A stretch of DNA of 64,000 nucleotides from Isosphaeraceae bacterium EP7. GTDB taxonomy: Bacteria; Planctomycetota; Planctomycetia; Isosphaerales; Isosphaeraceae. The notes under the pieces were generated by a model. That model was not told the DNA's origin, ran no database searches, and saw nothing but the letters and a program-made list of their open reading frames with translations. This document shows, in pieces, positions 23,173-31,187 of the stretch (its first letter is position 1; each line of letters starts with the position of its first letter). A program made the position numbers and the translations under genes. The stretch is from the NCBI GenBank assembly GCA_038400315.1, contig CP151667.1:2863174-2927173 (forward strand), given 5' to 3'.

Positions 23173-24508
23173 ATGGCCGCACTTCAGGACAGGAACGGCA
23201 GCTACCGGATCCTCTTCGAGTACCAGCGAAAGCAGCGATCCTTCACGGTCGGCCGCGTCTCCGAGGCCGAGGCCAGGTCGATTACCTGCTGATGCGTCTC
23301 GCCCAGGGGCTGACCGAGTTGCCGCCGGGCATCGGCATCGTCGAGTACGTCCGGCAGGATGGTAAGCCGATTCTTATCAAGGACGGCAGCATCGCCCCCG
23401 CCACGCGGCTCACCCTCGGCTCGCTCCGCGACCGCTACCTGGAGACGCACGGCAACGGCTCCCTGGAGACGCACGGCAACGGCTCCCTGGAGGAGAGGAC
23501 GCTCGACGGCATCCGCCTCCACTTCAAGCACCTGGTCGCCGCCCTCGGCGAGGCGTTCCCGATCGGGGACCTCGCCCTGTCCGACCTGCAGGCCTACGTC
23601 GATCGCCGCGCCAAGGCGAAGGGTATCCGGGGCATGCTCTCCCCCGCCACGATCAGGAAAGAGATCATCTCCCTGCGCATGTCCTGGAACTGGGGCGTGC
23701 GGATGGACCTCGTCGCGGGCAAATTCCCGAACGGGGGGCTGCGCTATCCCAAGCGGGACGCCAAGCCGCCGTTCCAGACACGCGCCGAGATCGAGCGGCA
23801 ACTCGCCGGGATCACCGCCAAGGATCGGGCGGAACTCTGGGACGCCCTCTACCTCCGCCTGCCCGAGGTCGAGGAATTGCTCGCCCACGTCCGCGAGCAG
23901 GCCGGCCACCCGTGGATCCACCCCCTGCTGGCCACGGCCGCCTACACGGGCGCCCGGCGTTCCGAGTTGATCCGCATGCGGCTCTCCGACGTGGACTTCG
24001 AGGGCGGGTCATCACGGTGCGGGAGAAGAAGCGGTCGCACAGCGAGCGGACCACACGCCGCGTGCCCATCTCCTCGGCCCTGGCCGCGATCCTCCGCGAT
24101 TGGATCGCGATCCATCCCGGGGGGACGTGGCTCTTCTGCCAGTCAGGCGAGGTCGAGCGGAGCAAGAAACGGAGCCGCACGACCGGCCACACGTCTGGCG
24201 AAGGCCGCGCGAAGACGGCCGGAGAGAGGATGAAGTCGGTCCGCAATCGGGAGGGGCCCGGGATCACGCCCCTCACCCCGGACGAGGCCCACGATCACAT
24301 GAAGCGGACGCTCGCCGATTCGCCCTGGTCCGTTATGAGGGGCTACCACACCCTGCGGCACTCCTTCATCTCGGCCTGCGCCAGCAAGGGCATCGACCAG
24401 AGGCTCATCCAGGAGTGGGTGGGACACCTGACGGCCGAGGTCCACAAGCGATACTCGCACCTGTACCCGTCAGTCCAGGCCGAGACGATCAAGAGCGTCT
24501 TCGGATAG
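23173..24508 (+). pseudogene. Tyrosine recombinase (integrase), two frameshifts
   Basis: A phage-type integrase gene can be read in three pieces. It starts at ATG 23173 after GGGAGGG (MAALQDRNGSYRILFEYQ). It loses the frame near 23274, so the first piece ends at a TGA at 23290, and continues from VDYLLMRLAQGL in another frame. A second one-base loss near 24007 moves it again to VITVREKKRSHS. The SAM-like core-binding part is followed by the catalytic domain with TGARRSELIRMRLSDVDF (first Arg), HTLRHSFISACASKGI (HxxR), WVGH and HKRYSHLYP (Tyr nucleophile). Both shifts fall next to G runs, so sequencing error is possible, but as written the protein cannot be made. It lies beside tRNA-Leu. Confidence 0.85.
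23441..23488 (+). repeat. 24-bp tandem duplication inside the integrase gene
   Basis: Two identical 24-bp units (23441-23464 and 23465-23488) keep the frame and duplicate the residues ETHGNGSL in the linker before the core-binding domain. This is a recent slippage-type duplication. Confidence 0.95.
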
Positions 24509-24527
24509 GAGCCCCCTCTCCGACCCT

Positions 24528-24806
24528 TCACGCCCTCACGAGGCGAGGCAGCAGTCCGTGCTGGCGGTAGCGGAGAAGCTCGGCATGACTCACCACCCAC
24601 GCCGAGTACGCACCACGCCCCGACTGTCGCTTCTCGGCGTGGATGCGACCCAGCCTGGCCCATTCGCGGCAGGTGAACTCGGCCTTACCGACCAGGCGGG
24701 CGAATTCCTCGACGTCGTAGAAGTCCTTGATTGTCTCGCGCTCGACCAACATCGCCAATGATCGCTCGATCCGCTCAAGTCGATCCTTCAGCTCTTCGTC
24801 GCTCAT
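24528..24806 (-). CDS. Excisionase-like small helix-turn-helix protein
   Basis: This 92-residue protein opens with an acidic helix (MSDEELKDRLERIERSLAMLVERE) and then a winged-helix segment of the MerR/excisionase type: DFYDVEEFARLVGKAEFTCREWARLGRIHAEKR, ending SAWVVSHAELLRYRQHGL. The recognition pattern (V-x-E-x-A-x-L-x-x-x-x-x-T-x-x-x-W-x-x-x-G-x-I) is that of Xis/AlpA-type DNA-binding proteins. The ATG at 24806 has GGAG eight bases upstream; an earlier start adds 13 residues. It converges on the broken integrase, 20 bases past its stop, a usual place for a recombination directionality factor. Confidence 0.66.
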   Translation of the reverse strand: MSDEELKDRLERIERSLAMLVERETIKDFYDVEEFARLVGKAEFTCREWARLGRIHAEKRQSGRGAYSAWVVSHAELLRYRQHGLLPRLVRA

Positions 24807-24864
24807 GTTCTCGGCTCCAGGTTGATCGCCAAGTTGCTTTGCCAAGCAGGGCTAGCCGCCCCTT

Positions 24865-24878
24865 TGGGTGGTCGATGG
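24865..24878 (+). repeat. Copy of a dispersed TGGGTGGT motif
   Basis: TGGGTGGTCGATGG occurs here. Close relatives occur at 25135-25145, 25955-25964, 26042-26052, 27011-27021, 27921-27934 and 27958-27971, on both strands and only in this accessory stretch as far as I noticed. Confidence 0.55.
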
Positions 24879-24982
24879 CCCGCGAGGGCCGGAGTCTCCG
24901 CCTGATGGGCGGACGGCGTGAGACGTTCGGGCCGGTCGCTGCCCCTCGTTCATCCAGGGGGGCAGCGACCGGCCCGGCCGCG

Positions 24983-25957
24983 TCAGCGGATCGTCTTCGC
25001 CTGCTCGGCCCGATATCCTGCCACGGCGTCGGCGAACCGACCCGGCCCGATCTTGTTGTCGCGGGCGTAGCGATAGATCCCCTTCGCCTCGTCGGTCGCC
25101 TGACGGCTGATCTCGTTCATCGTCGCCGGCGATCCCGACCACCCAAGGTCTGGGGCGGCGGCGGGCTGGGGCGAGCGGGCGTAGTTCTTGCGGATCGATG
25201 CCACGTGGGACGAATACTGGATGTCGGTCATCCGCTCGCATCGGGCCAGCTCCGCGGGCACGTCCAGCCTGATGCCCTGCCTGGCCATCGCCTTGAGTTC
25301 GGCGCCTCGCTCGCCCCGGTCCATCCTGAGTTTGAGCGCGGCGAGCTTCGCCGCCTGGGCTTCGAGCCTGGCCGCCTGCGCTTCGAGGCTGGCGTTCCTG
25401 GCGGCCAGGCCGACTTCGGCGTCTCGGATGGCGGTCGCGGTCATGGTTCTCTCCTGATTGGAAGTCCGGGGGGTCGGCGTGTCGGATCGGGAGTAGGTCA
25501 TGAGCCCGAGAGATCGCTCGGGGCGGAACCGCAGCAGCGCCACGGCCGAGATGAAGTTCGACTGGCGAAGTTCCCCGTAGGCCCGCTCGATGGATCGGTG
25601 CGGGAAGCTCATCGCCAGGTCGAACTTCGCCTTCTTGTAGTGGAAATCCGCCAGCAGGCAGGGCCGCCCGTCGTACCGGCCGACGGTGAATTCGGAGATG
25701 TAGCCGACGATCGGGGGCTGGGCCATCTCGGGGAGGTCAGGGTCGGTGTGGCCGACGAAGATCAGGGCGTAGTCGCCGCGGGCCGACCGCGCGTTCGAGT
25801 TCGCCGCGATCAGCTCCAGCAGCCCCCGATCGACGGTCCCCTTGTCGTCGTGGCGGTGGACGTCGAGGATCGGGATCCCGCGGCGGATGACGTACTCGGA
25901 CTCGTCGAAGATGTCGGGGCCGCCTAGCCAGGCTTCTGGCAACTCGTCCAGCGGCAA
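24983..25957 (-). CDS. Prohead-protease-like accessory protein with coiled-coil C-terminus
   Basis: I do not recognise this 324-residue protein with certainty. The N-terminal 150 residues have a beta-rich pattern ending in GYISEFTVGRYDGRPCLLADFHYKK and SFPHRSIERAYGELRQSNFISAVALLRFRPE, which recalls phage head-maturation proteases of the Mu gpI kind: a conserved histidine and a serine sit in the PHRS segment. The second half (about 175-230) is a charged alanine- and leucine-rich coiled coil, as in protease-scaffold fusions. The frame starts with TTG at 25957; no ATG gives a better start. It lies between the excisionase-like gene and an XRE regulator in the integrated element. Confidence 0.5.
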   Translation of the reverse strand: MPLDELPEAWLGGPDIFDESEYVIRRGIPILDVHRHDDKGTVDRGLLELIAANSNARSARGDYALIFVGHTDPDLPEMAQPPIVGYISEFTVGRYDGRPCLLADFHYKKAKFDLAMSFPHRSIERAYGELRQSNFISAVALLRFRPERSLGLMTYSRSDTPTPRTSNQERTMTATAIRDAEVGLAARNASLEAQAARLEAQAAKLAALKLRMDRGERGAELKAMARQGIRLDVPAELARCERMTDIQYSSHVASIRKNYARSPQPAAAPDLGWSGSPATMNEISRQATDEAKGIYRYARDNKIGPGRFADAVAGYRAEQAKTIR

Positions 25958-26366
25958 CCACCCAGCCCGGGAAGCGGAGGAGGGGCCTGCGTGGTGATTA
26001 GGTCGAGGGTTGAAGCCAAAGCTCGACTCCGGCGAGGGTTGTGGGTGGTCGGGCGGGGGCGACCGTAAGCCTTGCCGAACAATTCAGGCTAATAATTCGG
26101 AATAATGAATAGCCTCTCATCTTGCCAACACGAAGTAAATGCGAGCGTGATCAAGTTTTTTTGAAAGGATGCCGAATACTCGAAACCGAGTTCGAATTCG
26201 GCCCACCGCGTTCATCGGTTGGCGAGTGATGGTGTGATTAGGCCGTCCGAGATGGGATAGGGCGGCTAAAAGGCGGCCGGAGCCCTTGTTTCAGCCATCC
26301 AAATCAGTTCCCATAGTATTCGGCCTACAGCACACGCGTCCAAACCCGGCCAGAACGAGGCGAGGC
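25958..26366 (+). other. A+T-richer intergenic region in the integrated element
   Basis: About 400 bases separate the divergent prohead-protease-like and XRE genes. The stretch is richer in A and T than its surroundings (26080-26210), contains two copies of the TGGGTGGT motif near its left end and short AATTC repeats. It is the likely promoter and operator region of both genes, but no promoter stands out. Confidence 0.5.
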
Positions 26367-26918
26367 ATGAGCAACGAAGGCAAGAAGCGACGCATACGAA
26401 CCACGCCGAAGGAGGTCGAGAATTCCTTCGTCGGGCTCCGGCTTAAGGGGCTGGTGGCAGCCCGCGGTTGGTCACAGACCGAGTTCGTCCAGCGGATCAG
26501 GGAGGCCGGCGGCCAGATCACCACCGCCTCGATGTCCGCCTGGTTCGCGGGCACGACGGAGCCGAGCCTGATCCCCTGCTACTATGCCGCCAGGGTCCTG
26601 GGGATCGACCTGGAGTCGCTGCTGGATCGCGATTCCGAGGTCGTGACGCCGGTGAGCCGGGTCGCCGCGAGGGCGGAGCCTGCGACCGCGGCGGCCCCGT
26701 CGCCCGACGAGGCCGCGAAGTTCGCTGCGTACCGAGAGGCGATGGGCGTCGATGTCTGGGTGCTCCTCAAGCTCGCGGGCCAGCTCGGGGCGGAGAGGGC
26801 CGTCGAGAGCCTCCTGGACGCGCGGGCCGATCAGAGGACCAGGGAGGCGGGCCAGGCGAGTCAGGCGGGGGGCGCCACGCAACCGCCGAGGAATCGTTTC
26901 TATCGGGACGGGATCTAA
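26367..26918 (+). CDS. XRE-family helix-turn-helix regulator
   Basis: This 183-residue protein carries a Cro/CI-type helix-turn-helix at residues of about 20-75: VGLRLKGLVAARGWSQTEFVQRIREAGGQITTASMSAWFAGTTEPSLIPCYYAARVLGIDLESLLD. An alanine- and proline-rich linker and a short helical region (AYREAMGVDVWVLLKLAGQLGAERAVESLLDAR) follow, perhaps for oligomerisation. The ATG at 26367 is preceded by GAGGCGAGG. In an integrated element this is the usual place for a repressor of element genes. It is divergent from the prohead-protease-like gene. Confidence 0.8.
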   Translation: MSNEGKKRRIRTTPKEVENSFVGLRLKGLVAARGWSQTEFVQRIREAGGQITTASMSAWFAGTTEPSLIPCYYAARVLGIDLESLLDRDSEVVTPVSRVAARAEPATAAAPSPDEAAKFAAYREAMGVDVWVLLKLAGQLGAERAVESLLDARADQRTREAGQASQAGGATQPPRNRFYRDGI

Positions 26919-27256
26919 GATTTGGAGGTAGGCTCCGGTGCTGTCTCGCGTCAGCCCGAGAAGTTCAAGAAGCACGGGTGATCGAGGACATCCCAGGTGA
27001 TAGGGCCTGCCCGACCACCCAAGGGGGCGGAGCGGCGAATGATTCGGTCGGGCCTCTAGAACCAGCCCCCGGAGTGTCCGATCCCTCCTCCATGGCGCCG
27101 ATGCTTCGGCGTCGGGATATGCGACGCTTGCGACTGCAGGAAGATCACAAGAATTATACAATTATTTGAACACTCAATGTAATTGAAAGCGTAATTATAC
27201 TTTATGTTGTACCGCCCTGGCTCGGGCATCATCGTGCGGCGGAGGGGAGGGATCGG
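26919..27256 (+). other. Intergenic region with an A+T-rich island
   Basis: No gene is supported in this 338-base gap. Bases 27150-27212 are strikingly A+T-rich with the segment AATTATAC twice, and probably hold the promoter of the next gene. A copy of the TGGGTGGT motif (inverted) is at 27011. Confidence 0.5.
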
Positions 27257-27889
27257 ATGGCCATCAAGCTCAGTAAGTCGCGACGTGACGAGGCGATCCG
27301 AGGGACGTCCGCGCCGTCCGCCCGGCGACACAGGGCTACAGGGCCGCCGGCAACCTCTCAGAAGGCGGCCCTTCTCGACGCACTCTCCCGGGGGAAGGAG
27401 CGAGTGAGGGCATGCCAGGAAGCCATGATCTCCACCGCCGACTTCTGCCGGGAGTTCGACGCCGATCCCGAATTCCGCGACGATGTCTTCGCGGCCGAGA
27501 TGGTCCCCAACGAAGATGTCAGGGAGAGCCTTTATCTGCTCGCGATGAGCGGCCAGAATCACGCGGCGGCGAGGGAGTTCCTCAACCTGCGGTATCGGGA
27601 TCTGGAACTCCAGATCATGGTCGAGCGGCACGAGCACGAGATGCGTGGCGTAGCACATGCCCCAGCCGCCTCATCCTCGGTCGGGCCGATCCTGAGCGAG
27701 TTCGTCGCGTCCATCGCCGAGTTCATCCGGCCCGAGGGTCAGGCCGATGTGCTGCTCCAACTTGCCGAGTCGCTCGCGAAGGCCGATGCTGCGGCCCAAG
27801 CTGAGGCAGGCCGGACGAGCGTGAGTGCCGCCTTGCCGTCCTGGGCGAGGGATCACGGCGGCCTGGGCGGCGACTCGTGGGACGACTAG
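27257..27889 (+). CDS. Accessory protein, possibly related to phage terminase small subunits
   Basis: I do not recognise this 210-residue protein firmly. After a basic N-terminal tail comes a helical block (ISTADFCREFDADPEFRDDVFAAEMVPNEDVRESLYLLAMSGQNHAAAREFLNLRYRDLELQIM). This recalls the region of terminase small subunits and related HTH proteins where an entry of the form DPEF is followed by an acidic helix and a helix that counts copies of bound residues. A long helical tail and a glycine- and aspartate-rich C-terminus close it. GGAGGGGAGGG lies before the ATG. It belongs to the integrated element together with the prohead-protease-like gene. Confidence 0.58.
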   Translation: MAIKLSKSRRDEAIRGTSAPSARRHRATGPPATSQKAALLDALSRGKERVRACQEAMISTADFCREFDADPEFRDDVFAAEMVPNEDVRESLYLLAMSGQNHAAAREFLNLRYRDLELQIMVERHEHEMRGVAHAPAASSSVGPILSEFVASIAEFIRPEGQADVLLQLAESLAKADAAAQAEAGRTSVSAALPSWARDHGGLGGDSWDD

Positions 27890-27920
27890 CGCGACGGGGT
27901 GGGCAGGGATGGGCCGCTGA

Positions 27921-27971
27921 CCATCAACCACCCAGATGTCGCGGTCGTCGCGGCCCGTGGGTGGTTGATGG
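27921..27971. repeat. 14-bp inverted repeat of the TGGGTGGT motif
   Basis: CCATCAACCACCCA (27921-27934) and its exact inverse TGGGTGGTTGATGG (27958-27971) flank 23 bases. It lies 32 bases after the stop of the preceding gene, so it could be a terminator or a protein-binding site. Confidence 0.7.
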
Positions 27972-28026
27972 CCCGGGGCCGATCGGGTGAATCCGTGGAC
28001 GCATCCGATATTCCGGGCGCGGAGGT

Positions 28027-28830
28027 ATGGTAATACTGCCGCTCAAATATCTAAATGGTTTGCCATATTTCTATAGAGAGCGCAAGGCCGGGGGCCGGGT
28101 CGAGTGGGAGTACGTCTGCTCGGGGGCGTCGGCCGTGGCCGCCTATTCACTCGACGCGACGTTCTCGGTCAGGCGGCGCGAAATTGAGCGCAGGATCGCC
28201 CGCGAGGGTCGCGATGCCGGGCTGCGGGCCCGCGCGGAGCGGAACTCCTGGCGGGCCGGGTTCCGCGAGATGAAGGCGGCAGCCGATGCCCGCGCAAGGT
28301 TGCTGGAGGAGGGCTTCCGCCTGGCGCGGTCCGCATTCATCTCTGCGATGCGGGCTGAGGGCTACGTCTCCTGCAATCGCTCGCGGTTCAATAAGCTCCG
28401 CAAGTCGCGGACTGATCTGGAGACGCGGGCCGATCGTGACGCCTCGGCTACCGCCATCGAGCTGGCCCGCCGATGGGCACCCCCGCCGTTGCCCGGCGCG
28501 ATGCCCCCCGCCGACACTGCCCTTCCATCCCTGGAGCAACTCTTCGCCTCCGTAGCCTCGGTCAACGTCGCCGAGTCGCTGGCCGAGGAGGCGACCGCTG
28601 CATCGGAGGGCTTCAAGGGGAGGGTCGCCTTGACCTGCCGCGATGTCGAGGCGGCCATGCGATGCGACAAGCGCGGGGCCCTGGCGTCCCGATCGGCTCG
28701 CCTGGCGCGACGCAGAGCCTTGTCTGCGGAGAAATTACTGGCGAAGCTTGCCTGGCACCTGGGACCTTCGTACGCCGTTGATGGCGGCTCCGGCGGGGCG
28801 CATGCCATGAGCGTGGGAGTCAGCGCTTAG
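28027..28830 (+). CDS. Accessory protein with YFYRERKAGG motif
   Basis: This 267-residue protein begins with LPYFYRERKAGGRVEWEYVCSGASAVAAY, an N-terminal motif I associate with planctomycete accessory proteins of unknown function. The rest is strongly helical, arginine- and alanine-rich (RRREIERRIAREGRDAGLRARAERN, MKAAADARARLLEEGFRLARSAF), with a central proline break and a basic C-terminal half. No catalytic motif is evident; a nucleic-acid-binding role is possible. GGAGGT touches the ATG at 28027 without the usual spacing, so the true start may be a little downstream. Its 3' end overlaps the next, convergent gene by 11 bases. Confidence 0.6.
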   Translation: MVILPLKYLNGLPYFYRERKAGGRVEWEYVCSGASAVAAYSLDATFSVRRREIERRIAREGRDAGLRARAERNSWRAGFREMKAAADARARLLEEGFRLARSAFISAMRAEGYVSCNRSRFNKLRKSRTDLETRADRDASATAIELARRWAPPPLPGAMPPADTALPSLEQLFASVASVNVAESLAEEATAASEGFKGRVALTCRDVEAAMRCDKRGALASRSARLARRRALSAEKLLAKLAWHLGPSYAVDGGSGGAHAMSVGVSA

Positions 28831-29071
28831 GCCTCTTGAAGACGTAGTCGGAGTACTGACTGAGATTGCTTCCCGCGGCGCACAGCTCCCAGCCCTGTGC
28901 GCCGAGTTCGTTGAAGGTTTCGACTCTGAAGCCTCTGATGACGGAATATTCCCAGCGTACGACAGCGCCCGGAGCAACGGCCTGGGCCTGGGTAGAGCGA
29001 CCCGCGGTCAAGAATGCCATCGCCACCACCGCGAGGACCAGCGACGATCCGAACAGGACAACCTTACGCAT
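28820..29071 (-). CDS. Small exported DUF4177-like protein
   Basis: This 83-residue protein has a signal peptide (KVVLFGSSLVLAVVAMAFLTAG, cleavage near AQA) and a compact domain RWEYSVIRGFRVETFNELGAQGWELCAAGSN, which matches the short DUF4177 pattern (WEY...LNELGxxGWELV). The role is unknown. The frame is open further upstream, but the ATG at 29071 puts the signal peptide at the N-terminus. It converges with the preceding helical accessory gene. Confidence 0.7.
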   Translation of the reverse strand: MRKVVLFGSSLVLAVVAMAFLTAGRSTQAQAVAPGAVVRWEYSVIRGFRVETFNELGAQGWELCAAGSNLSQYSDYVFKRPKR

Positions 29072-29347
29072 CGCCTGAGTCTCCCCTGTCTCGCCAGGCC
29101 ATATCCGCGGCTCGGATCGCGGCGGGAACGAGCCGGGCTGATTTCGATGACATGCTAGCACCCGCGATACGCCCAGGACAGTAGCCGTTTGATCGCTTCT
29201 CATTCCTCTCGGCGACGCCTGGAGGCGGGGAGAAGGCTCCTCGCGCGTCGAGTCACGAACCACCGAGTGCGACCGGCGAGCGACGCACTCGGGGTACTAC
29301 TCCGTCTCCAGTTGCCTGCAAGCTCGGGCTCGCCGACTTCGTCAACC
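29072..29347. other. Intergenic stretch, no feature recognised
   Basis: Open frames cross this stretch in several directions but none has a start signal, family likeness or coding bias. No hairpin or promoter was seen. Confidence 0.4.
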
Positions 29348-29578
29348 TCAGGGCGTGACGCTCGACGGCCTCCTCACGCATTCGAGGCATGTCGGCCATC
29401 CCGCCTGGACGTCGTCGCGCAGGCAGTGGGTGGTCCCGGAGCAGCAGGTGACAATCCGATTCGGGCATGACGGGACGAGGGCCTGCACCGCCTCGGACAT
29501 GTCGGTTCTCGCCGATCGGCGAGAGCCGCGGAGCACGAATGGGCCGGGATTTCGGCTTGGCGGCTTCTGCGGCGGCAT
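29348..29578 (-). CDS. Possible small Cys-rich protein, frame uncertain
   Basis: The C-terminal half of this frame (SEAVQALVPSCPNRIVTCCSGTTHCLRDDVQAGWPTCLECVRR) looks like a small zinc-binding protein with Cys pairs. The first 26 residues do not look like protein. A better start (ATG 29594 with GGAG upstream, MSRTTNAAAEAAKPKSRPIRAP) is in another frame, so the gene may be broken by one frameshift, or may begin at ATG 29500. Confidence 0.33.
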   Translation of the reverse strand: MPPQKPPSRNPGPFVLRGSRRSARTDMSEAVQALVPSCPNRIVTCCSGTTHCLRDDVQAGWPTCLECVRRPSSVTP

Positions 29579-29693
29579 TGGTGGTGCGTGACATGTTGCA
29601 ACTCCGATCTTGAGTGATGGGGGACGGTGCGCAGGGATCGACGCTTCGGGGGTGTGCTGTCATGTGTGCGGTTGGCGGCTGTCCGCAGCTCGG

Positions 29694-30035
29694 TCAAGGC
29701 GTCGTGGCGGCCTTGACCGAGCTTCGCCTCGCGAGAGCCTTGAGGGCTCGTTCGCGACGCGCGTCGAGGCGTTTCGCCTCCGCTGCGGCCACAGCAGCAA
29801 CCAGGCCGTCCTGATCGTTGCTGCGTCCGTACTTCTCGAAATGTCGGCTGCACACGCCGACATGGCCGATCATCCCGAGGCCGAGAAGAAGGAATCGGAA
29901 ACTGCATCGGCCACGACAATTCGTGATGCTGCAGCGCGGGGCTAGTTTCGGGTCATGGCGAATGGCGTCGAGGCCGAAAGGGAATTCTCGGCAGTCGGCG
30001 ATGCGATAGTCAGGCGGGGTTCCGGCGGTGTTCAT
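29694..30035 (-). CDS. Small accessory protein of unknown function
   Basis: This 113-residue protein has a cysteine cluster (PRCSITNCRGRCSFRFLL and GVCSRHFEKYG) that could bind a metal, then an alanine- and arginine-rich helical tail. The segment LGMIGHVGVCSRHFEKYGR was not assigned to a known family. GGAG sits before the ATG at 30035. The neighbouring small Cys-rich frame at 29348 lies on the same strand, and the two may form one transcript. The IS5 element begins about 215 bases upstream. Confidence 0.48.
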   Translation of the reverse strand: MNTAGTPPDYRIADCREFPFGLDAIRHDPKLAPRCSITNCRGRCSFRFLLLGLGMIGHVGVCSRHFEKYGRSNDQDGLVAAVAAAEAKRLDARRERALKALARRSSVKAATTP

Positions 30036-30251
30036 GGGTCGGGCTCCTGTTCGGAAGCAAGGACCGGTGTGGTGGCGGACTCTGGATGCAGGGCGGTGCG
30101 ATCGGGTGAGCGAGCGAAGGGGTCGGCGTTCGCTGTTTGGGCTATAGCCGGTGCTTGTCACCGGCAGTCACCGGCAAAAACAACCAAGCCGCTTCTACTG
30201 TGAAAACGAGCTGCATCAGAAGCACTATTGATGCTTTTCTTTGCTCTTTTA

Positions 30252-31183
30252 GAGGCTATCCGGCAACTGATAGCTGCTTTTTCGGGTAATGGAATGGATT
30301 CGCCTTGGTGGGATTTGGATCCAATCGCCTGAGCATGTGCTGAATTGCGCCGACCTTGATCATCGACTCGCTCGACGCGGTGAACCACTCGTAGTCCCGA
30401 CTCTGACGACGAGACCGCCCCAACCAGGCGAAGCTCCGCTCCACCACCCAACGCTTCGGCTGATGCACGAATCCCTTCACATCCTTGGGCCGGTCGATCA
30501 CCTCCATCACATACTTCACCCGCGCCTCTGCCATCCAACGATTCAGCTTATGATTGCGGTACTTCGAATCGCCCCGCACCGTCTCCAACCGCCCGGTCTG
30601 CTCCGGCGTCAGGCGACGCAGCACCCGCCGGGCTGTCGTCCCGTCATCCAGGTTCGCCACCGCGACCACGACGACCAGCAGTAAGCCCAGGCTATCGACG
30701 ACGATATGACGCTTCCGGCCCCAGAGCTTCTTGCCCCCATCGTAGCCCCGTGCGCCACCGACCTCGCTCCCCTTGACCGTCTGACTGTCGATGGCGGCGG
30801 TGCGTGGGGCGGGGTCGCGACCGGCGGCGACCCGGACCTTCTCGATCAACGCGTCCTTGATCTTGTCCCAGGTGCCATCGTCCCGCCAGGTGGCGAAGTG
30901 GTCATAGACGGTGCTCTTGGCGGGCAGGTCGTGGGGGAGCATGTCCCACTGACAACCGGATCGGTCGAGGTAGAACAGGGCGTTGAGGACTTCCCGCATC
31001 TCGACCCGCCGAGGTCGTCCGGTCTTCTTCCCGGGGATGAGCGGCTCGATGATGGCCCACTGGGCGTCGGTCAGGTCGGACGGATAGGGCTCGCGCATGG
31101 AAGCATGTCCCGGTGCCATTGGGTCGGGGTGACATCGTTTGCCACCAGTGTTTTACGGCAAATCTTTGTTCCCGGATAGCCTC
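30252..31183 (-). mobile_element. IS5-family insertion sequence, apparently intact
   Basis: The element is 932 bp. Its ends are inverted repeats starting GAGGCTATCCGG at the left (30252-30263) and at the right (31172-31183, inverted), and it is flanked by a TTA target duplication (30249-30251 and 31184-31186). A 3-bp TNA duplication fits the IS1031-like part of the IS5 family. It carries one transposase gene. The next element starts five bases later, and their target sites overlap. Confidence 0.88.
30256..31098 (-). CDS. IS5-family transposase
   Basis: This DDE transposase of about 280 residues is uninterrupted. The N-terminal part (YPSDLTDAQWAIIEPLIPGKKTGRPRR, LNALFYLDRSGCQWDMLPHDLP) is typical of the family. 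The catalytic residues lie in AAIDSQTVKGSE, VRGDSKYRNHK and VVERSFAWLGRSRR. An ATG seven codons upstream (31119) is an alternative start. The stop codon lies inside the left terminal repeat of the element. Because the coding frame and both ends are complete, this copy may still be active. Confidence 0.9.
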   Translation of the reverse strand: MREPYPSDLTDAQWAIIEPLIPGKKTGRPRRVEMREVLNALFYLDRSGCQWDMLPHDLPAKSTVYDHFATWRDDGTWDKIKDALIEKVRVAAGRDPAPRTAAIDSQTVKGSEVGGARGYDGGKKLWGRKRHIVVDSLGLLLVVVVAVANLDDGTTARRVLRRLTPEQTGRLETVRGDSKYRNHKLNRWMAEARVKYVMEVIDRPKDVKGFVHQPKRWVVERSFAWLGRSRRQSRDYEWFTASSESMIKVGAIQHMLRRLDPNPTKANPFHYPKKQLSVAG

Positions 31184-31187
31184 TTAG

